Shown: positions 23,401 to 33,479 of the stretch, one piece after another
Layout of the letters: every line of letters begins with the position of its first letter
Position numbering within the stretch: position 1 is the stretch's first letter
Source: Purshia tridentata
Taxonomy: Eukaryota > Streptophyta > Magnoliopsida > Rosales > Rosaceae
Direction of reading: 5' to 3'
DNA length: 38,566 bases
NCBI GenBank assembly: GCA_003254885.1
Contig: QANT01003252.1
Span: 1-38,566 of the forward strand
The notes under the pieces: model-generated
Told to the model about the DNA's origin: nothing
Database searches by the model: none
Seen by the model: the letters and a program-made list of their open reading frames with translations, nothing else
Position numbers and translations under genes: made by a program

Positions 23401-26400
23401 TCTTAATCATGTATTTATTATTCAAGGGTAGAGAACAAAAGATGAAATGAATTCGAAACACTTTTCTGGTGTGAATGCAATTACATAAGGCCTTGAATTT
23501 ATATTACATGGTTAGGTTTAAAATGAGCACAGAAAAACTAGCAGAGAATCCAAATCTCATTGTAAGTGTGAACACTATAGTCCACTAACTGAAATATCAG
23601 GCTAGTGAACGGTTGCACGACAAGTTTACCAACTTTCAATCAAAGAACAAAGCTGCACAGCTCCAACAGAGTGCAAGGTTGGTGCCAGTAGTCTAGTAGG
23701 CACTCTTCTGGAAATTTTTTGCCATATGTAGAAAGGTTTTCTTTTGTCAATGCTGTCTGTGTATTATTGCCAGTATGATATGATTAATCCATTCACCTCC
23801 TTGTGATTTATCTTCCTTCATATGCTTCATTACTGCTCATTTCCAGTTCTGTTTTGATCATCTTCTGTATCGTGCACTTCATAGTGTTAAAATTTGATTG
23901 AAGACCTTTGACATCATGGTTGTATGGTAGCACATCTAGACCATATAACACCATGAAAATAATCTTTACTCTGTTAAGAAGTCATTGTTGATAGAAAATA
24001 ATACAAATCATACTATAATTACGTAATGACTTTATTGGTTTACTATCGTTCTCAAAAGTTAGTTACTAGGATGAGGACCAACAATTATTTTATTTTTTAA
24101 TACTCCTTTTCATGTGTTGCCTCCCACAACTGAGACCCAACATGTGGACTTCAATATAAATTATTACATTGAGAAATTTGTTGGTTTACCTTTGCTCGCA
24201 AAAGGTATTAGGATGTGGTCAGCAGACTCAGCACTTGGTTTTTTTTCTTTGTTTTTTTTTTTCCTAGACTATTATTCTTGTGATTATGGTTCTTGAAATG
24301 TAAATCATACATCATATATCATAGATCTTAATCATATATCTCATGTAACATGGTGATAATACTCATATTTTAAGTTTTTATGGCTCATGTAAGATTGTTG
24401 TCATACGCTTCTAATGCAGAAGATTGATTTTATGCAGAGAGGGCAATGAATTATCTACACGAGACTTGCAGAAAATGGTTCAAGCTTTGCCAAAATACAC
24501 TGAACAAGTTGAAAAGCTTTCTCTCCATGTTGAGGTTTGCTTTGATTATTTTGAGGCATTTTGCGTCTTAATATCTATGCTTTAACTTTTAAGAGAGTCG
24601 TAAAAATGATATCATGTTTTAACCTTGCAGTCTGTGGTTCTGATTGTTTTTGCTCGATTGTTTCGACTCAGATTGCAGGGAAAATTAACAGAGTTATCAG
24701 GGATATGGGACTTCGAGACCTTGGGCAACTGGAGCAGGATCTTGTGTTTGGAGATGCAGGAGCCAAGGAAGTCATCAAATATCTGAGGGCAAATCAGGTG
24801 ATGTAGGGAGGACATGGAGTTCACTCCTAAGTACTTATTAATACCAAAATTCTCTTAATGGGAGACTCTTTGATTTACGCAGGATGCAACTCCTGAAAAT
24901 AAGTTGCGTTTGTTAATGATTTATGCATCTGTATATCCTGAGAAGTTTGAGGGGGACAAAGCTACTAAGCTAATGCAGGTAGCTACAGCATCCAATCCAT
25001 GATTTTTTATGAGGGTATTACTATATTTCCTCAGTTCTGATGTTTAATTGCTTTTGTATATTTTACTTAGTTGGCAAAATTATCACCCGAGGACATGAAG
25101 GTTGTGACTAACATGCGATCGCTTGGGGGATCATCAGTTTCCAAAAAGACATCCGGTAGCTTCTCGCTGAAGTTTAATAACGCAAAGGTAAGCACATCTA
25201 GTTGAGGCGATGCTTATTGAAGACGATTCCTGTTTCAGAAAACAAGAAGCTGACAAAGTAAGCTGATATCAGTTCACAAATATTCTTGTTTTAAAATCAG
25301 ATGAATCAGGCAGCGAGAAAGGATCGGATCGGTGAGGAGGAAGAAACATGGCAACTATTTCGATTCTTTCCCATGATGGAGGTATGTACGCTTAAACATC
25401 ATGCAGACCTCTCCACAATGGTTCGGATTATTAAAATATATTGTAGGGATAGTTTTACAATGGTGTCCTTACTTTTCTTAAATTAAGGGCACCTCCTTAG
25501 AGAATTATCCTATACGTATATACATTTGACGCCTGACGGACATAAATGGAAAATTTGAATTTGACTTAGTTTAGATAGAATTTATGATGCATATCTGATT
25601 GAGCAGTATCTGATTACATGATTTTATCTCAGGAGCTCATTGAAAATCTGAGCAAAGGTGAATTACCAAAGAATGAGTATTCATGTATAAATGAACCTAG
25701 TGCAAATCCCAAAGGGGGCAGCCAGAGAGGCAGCAATAGTTCATCAGCACAGACAACTCAATCTACCACTGCTCCTCATTCAATGAGATCACGGCGTACC
25801 GCAAATTGGGCACGGAAGCATTCTGATGATGGATATTCTAGGTAGCGTCACAGTGCCTACATATAGTTGGGGTTTAAGGTGCTCATTCCCTACTTGAATG
25901 TGCAGGGGAGGGCATCTGTTGGATTTAATCTTCTAGTTTTCTTTGTAATATATCTGAAACAAGATTTACATTATATGGTTCTAATTTTTTGTCGTTGATA
26001 GCACTTCAAAGGTATTTTTGTTCTTTTGGAAGATGTGAATATGGCAACTTTGAACTGCATAACTCTTGGACATCAACTAATTATTTCTCTTCTGCTACCT
26101 TTTGTAGTGACTCGATTTTGAGAGGAGCATCTACTGATTACAAGAAGATGGGGCGACGTATTTTTGTATTTATGATTGGTGGGGCAACTCGGTCTGAGGT
26201 AGATTTTGTGAAAAGCTTTTCTGCTTGGTTTCTATATCTGCTGTATAGGTGCTTTTAGTTCTCTCTCATGTTGTTATCTTGATGCTATCATCAGCTACGA
26301 GTTTGTCACAAGCTGACATCAAAATTGAGAAGGGAAGTTATCCTGGGTACTACTAATCTCCAAGAACCCCCACAGTATATTACGGTATATAATGCATATA

Positions 26401-26714
26401 CGTACTACTTCTGCAGTTCAGATAGGATTCAAAAGAATAAGGAAACCTGGAAAATGCTTTAGAACCCAACTCTTTTCCAAAGTTTTCGCAACTCCCTCAC
26501 ATGAGGTGGGGCTATGGTTTTGCTGGACACACGTAAGTCCCACTTCATGTGAGAGAGTTGGGGAAAAAGTTGGGCTATATAGCATCTTCCTAAGCATAAA
26601 GTTTGCACAACATATCCATAAGAGTTGGAAGTGTTTTATGTAGTTTCTCATGGTTATTCTGTATATTAATTCCAGAAACTGAAGCTGCTGTCAGAAAAAG
26701 AACTATCATATTGA
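20476..26714 (+). CDS. KEULE: SNARE-interacting Sec1/Munc18 protein, KEULE-like
   Basis: Cytosolic Sec1/Munc18 protein that binds syntaxins, in Arabidopsis the cytokinesis syntaxin KNOLLE (SYP111), and promotes vesicle fusion at the growing cell plate. 21 exons, all GT-AG: 20476-20554, 20910-20965, 21153-21234, 21467-21545, 21934-21984, 22105-22201, 22292-22324, 22432-22557, 22736-22927, 23024-23107, 23217-23315, 23601-23677, 24438-24534, 24672-24797, 24883-24978, 25071-25187, 25301-25381, 25633-25841, 26108-26198, 26295-26384, 26676-26714. The phases close to 2001 nt, 666 aa, the length I recall for Arabidopsis KEULE. Visible signatures: [18 protein letters not shown] in SM domain 1, [38 protein letters not shown] block, MNQAARKD, a low-complexity Ser/Gln/Thr stretch (exon 18), and the C-terminal [15 protein letters not shown] block typical of SM proteins. 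No frame defect is seen, and the gene appears functional. SEC1A/SEC1B paralogues are the alternative, with KEULE preferred from overall resemblance. Confidence 0.95.
20690..20765 (-). repeat. SINE-like tRNA-derived fragment in KEULE intron 1
   Basis: On the minus strand: CCAAGTGGTGAGG (20748-20760, A-box-like), AGGTTTCGATTAC (20712-20724, B-box-like), then an A-rich end (about 20693-20708). Order and spacing fit a degenerate tRNA-derived SINE. The A-box 13-mer is identical to the one at 12439-12451. Confidence 0.4.
26463..26576. mobile_element. Small fold-back (MITE-like) element in the last KEULE intron
   Basis: Two arms of about 40-45 bases are imperfect inverted copies around a loop of about 28 bases. 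The left arm runs from CCCAACTCTTTTCC (26465) to CTCCCTCACATGAGGTGGG (ending 26510). The right arm runs from CCCACTTCATGTGAGAGAG (starting 26539) to GGGGAAAAAGTTGGG (ending about 26574). The left arm has a few extra bases in its outer half. I could not identify a clear target-site duplication, so the superfamily is open. The element lies between the donor at 26385 and the acceptor before 26676. Confidence 0.7.
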
Positions 26715-27260
26715 GGGCCTTCAAATCTAAGTTAAAAGTGTCAGTGGATGCCCAAATGCGCCTTTGCTATTGTAAGCAGGTTGGCCACCTTGGTTAACTT
26801 TTTTTTTTTGGCCACCTTTGTTAACTTTAACTATGCATAGTTTGAGCCTAAAAATGATGATGCTGTTGCTTTTGTTCCGCAGATTCATCGCCTGTTGACG
26901 GATGGTTGTGTACCAATTACATAGAAGAACCAGTTTTGTGATGCATATGTATACTTCTATTCAACTGGTAATCGCTGTTCATATCAGAAAGGCATGGTGG
27001 CTTCCAAATATTAAGGGGCCATTAGGATGCTGCATTGAAATTGAATCAGCTCATTGTGTTATATATAAAATTTTGAAGGAGATCATTCTTTTCTTGTCTG
27101 CACCTGATTCAAATATGGGTGTTTCAGATTTTTGTGATATCACTTATTATTTTTTCATACTATGTCATTGGTAATGGTACTGAATTTTTGTAATGACTCG
27201 CTCTAGAGGTGAAGTTTTGTTTTAGAGTACCATAGGATGCAATTAATGTAATTTACCTAT
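26715..27260 (+). other. Probable KEULE 3' UTR, perhaps with an intron
   Basis: Non-coding sequence after the stop codon. TAAGCAG at 26780 is followed by GTTGGCC, and TTCCGCAG ends at 26881, so 26781-26881 could be a 3' UTR intron, though the donor is weak. Beyond about 27260 I see nothing transcript-like. Confidence 0.4.
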
Positions 27261-29000
27261 TGGAAGTTGGGCGTAATGGAAAATGGGACAGAACATGCAT
27301 AGCAAAAGTTTAGTTTATCATAATTACCCAAGGAGGCANAAATTTATAAAATGTGCTGAATGCTTAAAAAGTTTTAATGGAAAGATACAGTGTCTGTTTT
27401 CCCAGGCTTTTGGGTTTTATACAGAATACTGATTACATCACCTGCATCAACTTAATGTGTAAGAAGCAATTGCTCTTCTCTAAATATTTCTCTCCGCAAA
27501 GAATATAATGCTTTAGTGGAATTTTAATATCAACATCCTTATTATTTATGATCAGTTGAAAAATATAAATTGCACCTAAAATCCATCAATTGTGACTTGC
27601 ATAATTGAGGGTGGTACAACTAAATATAGAAATAACTTAAGTAATGGCAGTCAAAACTCATACTCAATTTGCTCTTTAAATGTAAGCCTTTATGATAAGA
27701 AACACATACACATGCATAAAGAGGCTGACAAAAAAAAATTTCCACACAAAATCAAAAAATAATAAATCAAAAAATATGACCAAAAAAGAAAATGAGAGAA
27801 GAAAAAGTTCTTTTCAAACATAACCGGAACTTTGACCGGTCATGTGATAAGCTAATCAAACATTACACCAAATCACCTCATCATAATCACCGGTCATCTT
27901 TCTCAGCTTATATAAGTAGATAATCACCAAATCACCAATCAAACATCTTATTACATAAACTACCCTATATCAGCTGCCTTTAGATTACATATGTAACGGT
28001 GACACCAAAATTTCCACAATATGTATAAGCAAAAACGTCTTCCCATCACCAAAAACCTTTTCCCATCCCAAACATTAACATCAAAAGGCAGCTATTGCTT
28101 GTTTGATTCTATGTCAGCTACTGCTATTAGGCTTTCCCCATTTCACCTAAAAAAAACTTTTGCTAAATGTATTGATAAACGTAGCATATACATAAGATAT
28201 CAATAGTAAATACATGTGAGAAAAAACGTAAAAACCAAAGAAATAAGCAAAACTATCTCTAAACAAACATATATTAGAAGTCGAAAGCAATTAAAGAATA
28301 GTTAATCAATTAAAAAAGAATTTTAATTTATTTGAGACCACTACCTATTCCAATGGGAAGTTGATTACCAAAGTAGTACTTACATTTATTTCATATTGAA
28401 AATACATGACATAGGTTAGAGCCTAATTGGTGCAACTGAACTTCTGACATCAATTGCTAAAATTACGCCTAATTTGTAATGGATATATACCTAACAGGTG
28501 TTTGCTTAAGAGAGAATCCAAAAATTTATACTCAGACGGTAACGCCTGGCTGCAACGCCTAGGCTGCTGTTCACTTTGAAAGCACCAGGTAAGTGTCATC
28601 TACTCATCTGCATCACCAAGCATGAAACATTCACTTAATCCCTCAAATGACAAAAACAATGATTTACTAACAGACAGCTAAGGGGTTGTTAAGCCAAAAA
28701 CAAACAACTGAACTAAAACACACTCTCTATATTATCCCTCATTGATGCAAACAATGAAGGTTTGTACAATGACAAAATTTTTATAATATTTCATAATTTT
28801 CACATGTTGATTACAGTAATCACAGATGTCTGCACATTTTAAGCTGCACTGTTTAGTCAACACCAGAAAAACGTCTCTCTCCCCCCCCCCCTCCGTCCCC
28901 CCTTTTCTCTATCTCTCTCTCAGAGTATAGAGCCACTACCAAATTAATGAAACAGATTTTTATAGAAAATAAAGTTATCAAATGAATTTTGTTAGAGAAT
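27261..29000. other. Gene-poor AT-rich region
   Basis: No gene was recognised. The region contains one N (27339), a pair of ACCGGTCAT-containing direct repeats (about 27835 and 27889) next to a TATATAAG-type motif (27909-27918), a pair of AACGCCT-containing repeats (28539-28574), and a C-rich run (28882-28892) beside CT repeats. Short open frames here look like chance. Confidence 0.5.
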
Positions 29001-29008
29001 CGGCTTAC

Positions 29009-29132
29009 CAAGCATTTGTTCCATCCAGAAGTTGACTTAAGCCACTTCAATTGTCAGTGGTAGAATGACTAACCCTTTTATTGGTGGTACAATTTCCCAT
29101 ACTTGAGGTTTGGCATCCTTATCCCTGCATAT
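29009..29132 (-). other. Exon-like segment of an unrecognised minus-strand transcript
   Basis: Read on the minus strand, a good acceptor (TCTTTGCAG, ending 29133) is followed by an open frame of 31 codons beginning ICRDKDAKPQVWEIVPPIKG and ending in TAA at 29037-29039. A strong donor follows (CTTG then GTAAGCC at 29008). The composition looks coding, but I recognise no family, and a stop before a donor would be unusual for an internal coding exon. It could be a last coding exon with a 3' UTR intron, part of a non-coding RNA, or chance. Confidence 0.25.
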
Positions 29133-29214
29133 CTGCAAAGAGATATGGATATTGGAATAAAAAACTAATTATGCAAAGTTATTACAGGTATCTGCAAAGA
29201 GATATGCATATCCA
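29129..29214. repeat. Short direct repeat pair
   Basis: TATCTGCAAAGAGATATG occurs at about 29130-29147 and again at 29189-29206, each followed by ATAT-type bases. Each copy is itself partly palindromic (ATATCT...AGATAT). Confidence 0.8.
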
Positions 29215-29689
29215 TTTTGCATTTATCCATTATGATTAGTTTAACAGTTAATTATAAGTATAGCATCATCTAGTGGAAACCACAATATAAATGAGGGTAA
29301 AAAAGGCCCAGTACTCTCTCTATTCTGCAGTCTGTTCTACAGTACTGCACTTACAATTTCTAATTCTACCCACTTCTCTTCCAAGTCATACAGAATTTTG
29401 AAGAACCACTTCTAGTAATATCATCCATATATAATTATATATTCTAGAATATGTATTATACATCATGGCCAAGGGTTGAATTGTTTATACATGATCTTTA
29501 ATCTATGGAGAATAGGTCAGACGACCAACTACTACTACTTCAATGTCAGAATTCACCAAGTACCACCTTGAGAAATTTTCAAACTCTATGGTTATATTGC
29601 ATTTTAAAAAAAATTAGAATGTAATTGAGTTGAGTCTATATAGAAATAATAGAACTCACAAACACAAATCGACAGAGACGCAGCCAGAT

Positions 29690-30310
29690 GAAAAAAATAC
29701 AAACCCAAAGATATTTAAGGAATCAAAAACAGGGGAATAGAAAATACCCAAACAACTCACAAACAGAAAGATGAAAACGAATTTGTACCCAATAATTTAT
29801 CTGTTGTCATTCGCCTTCACTAAAAAGGATCAGCCCCAAATTCGAAAAAAAAAAACCCGAAACCCAAATCATAGATGCATTCCCGAGTCAATCTCTTCTC
29901 CAACTGTCTGGGGCAGATTGTCGATGGTGTGGTGGAGAGATAAGAGAGCGAGAGTGATAGACAGATCGATGGGTGTGAGATTAGATGAGGGAGTGAAAGA
30001 AAGAGAGAAAGATCGAGTGAGAGACTGTCTGAGATGAGGGAGCAGGAGAGAGATTGAGTGATATGTGTGAGATGAGTGAATCAGACCCATGGCAAGACTC
30101 GCAAAAACACAGGAAAATCAGGGGCAAAATGGACTTTTCTACAGTGAACAGTATGAACAGTAGTGCGGACGCTGGGCGTTTAGTATATATTGGCCGCCGA
30201 ATGGCAGCGATATACCCAGAGAAAGATGGGACGGAGAGAGAAGGGAGAAGAGAGAGCATGAGGGGTGGTGCCTGAGAAAGAGATCGTGAGTGAGTGTAGT
30301 TAATTATAGG
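29690..30310. other. GA-rich region with TGAACAGT motifs, possible retroelement fragment
   Basis: The plus strand is purine-rich (GAGAGA runs, about 29930-30060 and 30230-30290). It contains GTGAACAGTATGAACAGTAG (30143-30162) after a GGGGCAAAATGGAC string, a combination I associate with dispersed plant repeats. A partial hairpin lies at 30183-30215. No coding function was recognised on either strand. Confidence 0.3.
30183..30215. repeat. Short imperfect hairpin
   Basis: GTATATATTGGCCGCC and GGCAGCGATATAC can pair around GAAT, with one mismatch and a small bulge. Confidence 0.5.
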
Positions 30311-31798
30311 TCAATGGAAGAACACGCAAAAAAAGCCAAACAGGCAAAAAAGAGATGAACAGCTTAAGAACAGTGCCCAGCTCTTCACGTTTAGTACATA
30401 TAGAATTCCTAGATAAAGAGAAATCCTTTGATCTAGAAAATTCAAATCTACTGATTTTTTTTTTTCTTCACTTAAAAAATGAGACATCATATTCAATTGG
30501 CAGGACAAACAATGAAATCAATTCAGTAAGAACAAGTTTTGTTTACCTGGTTACATTACTCAATAAAAGTCCAGCAATCTTAAGTTAATTGCTTCAGGTC
30601 TCTCTTCACCTTTCACTATGTAAAATCTATTTGGTTTTACAACCATTGTACTTTAAACAATAAAAGCCAAACTCAAGGACAATCAGAGATGTTTATCAGA
30701 AATCTTCTGATCATCTCCAAAATACATGAGACCAAGACATAAATATTCGGTATTTTAATCATAACATCTAAGATATCCAAAATGCTGATTTACTCTCAGT
30801 ATGGTTTTTTATTTTTGACAAGTCAGCATGTTACTATTAATACTACAATAATGGTACATGTCAAGAAATAATTCAGTGGAAAATGTAAACTCATAATATT
30901 ACATATAAATGGAGAAGTATTGCAAAGCTAAATAAAAATAAATAAAAAATAAAGAGCCCAATACACGATTTTATGCCAATACATTTCATGGAAGTGGACC
31001 AAGACATCTCCAAAGCAGGTATGCTTCCAAGGAAAACCTAATTTTGGTGACAAATAGGTATCTATATCTATATATCACATAGAGATTCATTCAGAATTTT
31101 GTAATGAGCTCTCTGATTGGTCCTTAATTATTCCCCAACCCTCATTTTCATATAAAACAGCTTGGGGAATATGAGAAATTACAAAATGCTTTGTAGATGG
31201 TTTAAATGGTGGAAAACTGAAGAAAATTAATTACTATGCAAAGGACCAATGGAACTGCTAAAAAATATGTTAGTAAGCAGATATACTTTCCACGACCTAT
31301 TAATTTTATATTAGTAACCATCTGTAATTCAAGGGGTTTTAAAACAAGGAGTACCGCGAATTTGACTCGCTGACATAAATATAACAACGCTTCTATTAAA
31401 CTAAAAGTTTTTGTTACCATCATCAGCATAAGGAAATCAAACATACTGAAACTAAATTTCAAAAATTCGAGTAATACCAAATACAGACGTCCTTAAGCAG
31501 TGCCCAACTAGAAAAAACCACAATAATGAGCAACAGCGGGCTGACTGGTGAGCCCAAAATTCTCTGAAATTGTTTTTTGACAAGCTAGAAATGCAGCGAA
31601 ACTACATTTCAAACTTCCACAAAATCTCAAATATTTAACCAAGAAAATTAACGCAAATTCAACATTAATTTCGGCCATAATACACTCAATTTAGGACAAA
31701 ATTGATTTGTCAAAAACAATTTACTCTAACCTTCAATTCAAGTACACTAACAGTAATTTTCAAATACCCAAGCCCTAACTAAAACCAAATCAGTCTAC
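30311..31798. other. Gene-poor AT-rich region
   Basis: No recognisable coding sequence or repeat family. If the exon-like segments at 31799-31985 and 29009-29132 belong to one minus-strand transcript, this would be intron or untranslated sequence. Confidence 0.4.
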
Positions 31799-31985
31799 CT
31801 GACTCAGCAGTCGGCACCCAAACTTTGCGCAGGAACCTTCAATCAGCAGCTGTGAGCTTGTGACTGTGAGCTTGCGCGCGCGTACGTTCTCTATGCGAAA
31901 TAGCAGAGACGATGCCTCTGTCTGTGGGCAAAACGTCTCATTTGAGAGGCAGGGCTATTGGGTTTTGAGTTCTGTTGGGCCTTAT
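31799..31985 (-). other. Possible 5' exon and promoter of a minus-strand transcript
   Basis: On the minus strand, moderately GC-rich DNA ends in GCTGAGTCAG with a donor-like GTAGACTG at 31798, followed by T-rich sequence like a plant first intron. CpG-containing GCGCGCGC (about 31875-31883) stands out from the AT-rich surroundings. No protein family is recognised. This is inference from composition and one splice-like junction. Confidence 0.22.
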
Positions 31986-32039
31986 CAATTAATTATTGAT
32001 TATTGGGTTTGAGCTACGTTTCTGATCAGTGGGTTGGGC

Positions 32040-32529
32040 TCATATTTTAAAAGAATTATTTGGTAATAGCTGAAATCGCCAAATCGAGTATTGAACCGAG
32101 GTACTTTGGTAAGCCTTCTTCGCAACCCATATCAAGACCGGAAGTCCAATAAACCGATGCCCGGTTGAACCGAACAACTTGATTGGCTCGGCTTGGACTG
32201 GACCTTGACTGAGAGACCTGCAAAATATGACGCTACTATTCTCCGAAAAATCAACTTCCAAATTACTTAACTAAAACATGTAAAATTATAAGAAGATTGA
32301 AGGTTGAGATGAGAGAAAGAAAATCCACTAAGAAATTTGATGAAGGGAGGTTAGAATTGGCTGGAATTTGAAGAAATTCGACGAGAGGGGCACGGCTTGA
32401 AGCTTCAATTTCACCGTGTAGGGTGGTCAACCGGGCTTGGTGGCAATTGGGTTGTGTTGTTGCAATCTTGGGGAGTCGGCCGGTGCAATGAAACCCAATG
32501 GTGGAAGGGTCTCCTTGGGAGTTGCACAA
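32040..32529 (-). other. Unassigned open region on the minus strand
   Basis: An 88-codon open frame (32263-32529) follows a pyrimidine-rich leader on the minus strand and contains LTTLHGEIEASSRAPLVEFL. It has no domain I recognise, no clear splice context, and a composition resembling the leader of a retroelement. It is recorded as unassigned rather than as a gene. Confidence 0.2.
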
Positions 32530-32540
32530 GGAAAAAAAAA

Positions 32541-32695
32541 AAAAGAGAGTGTGTGTGTTAGGGGAAAAAAAAAAGTAAAGAGAGAGATAGATGGTAAGTG
32601 GCGGAGAAACAAAAAAAGTAAGGTGAGAGAGAGAGAAAAAGAGAGTGTAAGCGTCAGGGAAAAAAAAAGAAAAGAGAGAGAGATAAGTAAGGGGT
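32541..32695. repeat. Purine-rich imperfect tandem duplication
   Basis: The block GAGAGTGTGTGTGTTAGGGG followed by an A run and GAGAGA (from about 32544) recurs as GAGAGTGTAAGCGTCAGGG with the same tail (from about 32641). The unit is about 97 bases and diverged. Confidence 0.65.
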
Positions 32696-32703
32696 TGGTG
32701 TGA

Positions 32704-33479
32704 ATTTCTGATTTTTGGAGTTTCGTTTGTTTGAAATTTGGTGTTTTGGGGTTTGTAGTTTTTATTAATATTAAAAATGTTTTATAATTTATATAAAATA
32801 TAATATTATAATAACATATAATTAAAAATATATATCTTATTTAATTTATAAAATACATTTTTATATAAAAACTACTTGATGTAACCTAAACTCTGATATT
32901 ATACCATACCCTAAACTAAACTTTAAAACCTAACCATATATGTTCTTTGATATAATATATGCTTTAATTGGTATATAAAATATATGTCTCATACCCTAAA
33001 CCAAACCTATTGTGTGTTTTAACCAAAAAAATTACAATAAATTATTGTTAAGCCACAAATTTTAGACCGTCAAAGTTTTAAGCCAGTGTCATTATATTCT
33101 TTAGTTTGCAGCCACAAGGTTTAAGTTTCCTTTATTATTCAGCCATTAATCAATTATTTTATTTTTTTCCTTTCGGGGGATCATTATGGGCTTGTTACAT
33201 AAGCATTATGGTAAATAAGAAGCTAGCACCCTCATAAAACACATCTGCCATGCCTTTTCTTTTTCGGGTTTCTTCTCAGAGGCACTTGCAAAAGCATGAA
33301 TAAGCCAAATGGTTCAACCACGTACCACCTATTTATATTATTCTTTCATCAATTAATGCAATACATGCATCAATTGGAAAACCAAAAAAGTCATGGAGAA
33401 ACTTGAATATAAAAAAATTGCAACTCCCCTCAAATTGTGAAGATCAACTGAAAAAAATAACTATCCCTCAGAAAAAGCT
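32704..33479. other. AT-rich spacer with CCCTAAAC-type repeats
   Basis: CATACCCTAAACTAAACT (about 32906) and CATACCCTAAACCAAACC (about 32991) look like a duplicated unit resembling degenerate plant telomere repeat. Further right, GCCACAA strings recur (33051, 33111). No gene is seen. Confidence 0.45.

Noticed and set aside
26902-27174. Ninety-codon open frame after the KEULE stop codon
   Set aside because: No similarity to known proteins, and its position fits the 3' UTR.
28021-28206. Small open frame MYKQKRLP... following TATATAAG
   Set aside because: The spacing to the TATA-like motif is plausible, but the composition looks random and no homologue is recognised.
29981-30259. Minus-strand open frame of 92 codons rich in Ser/Leu/Phe
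   Set aside because: It is the complement of a GA-rich repeat region, so composition alone keeps it open.
32906-33010. CCCTAAAC strings as a possible interstitial telomere repeat
   Set aside because: Only two short degenerate occurrences separated by about 85 bases, with no true (CCCTAAA)n array.
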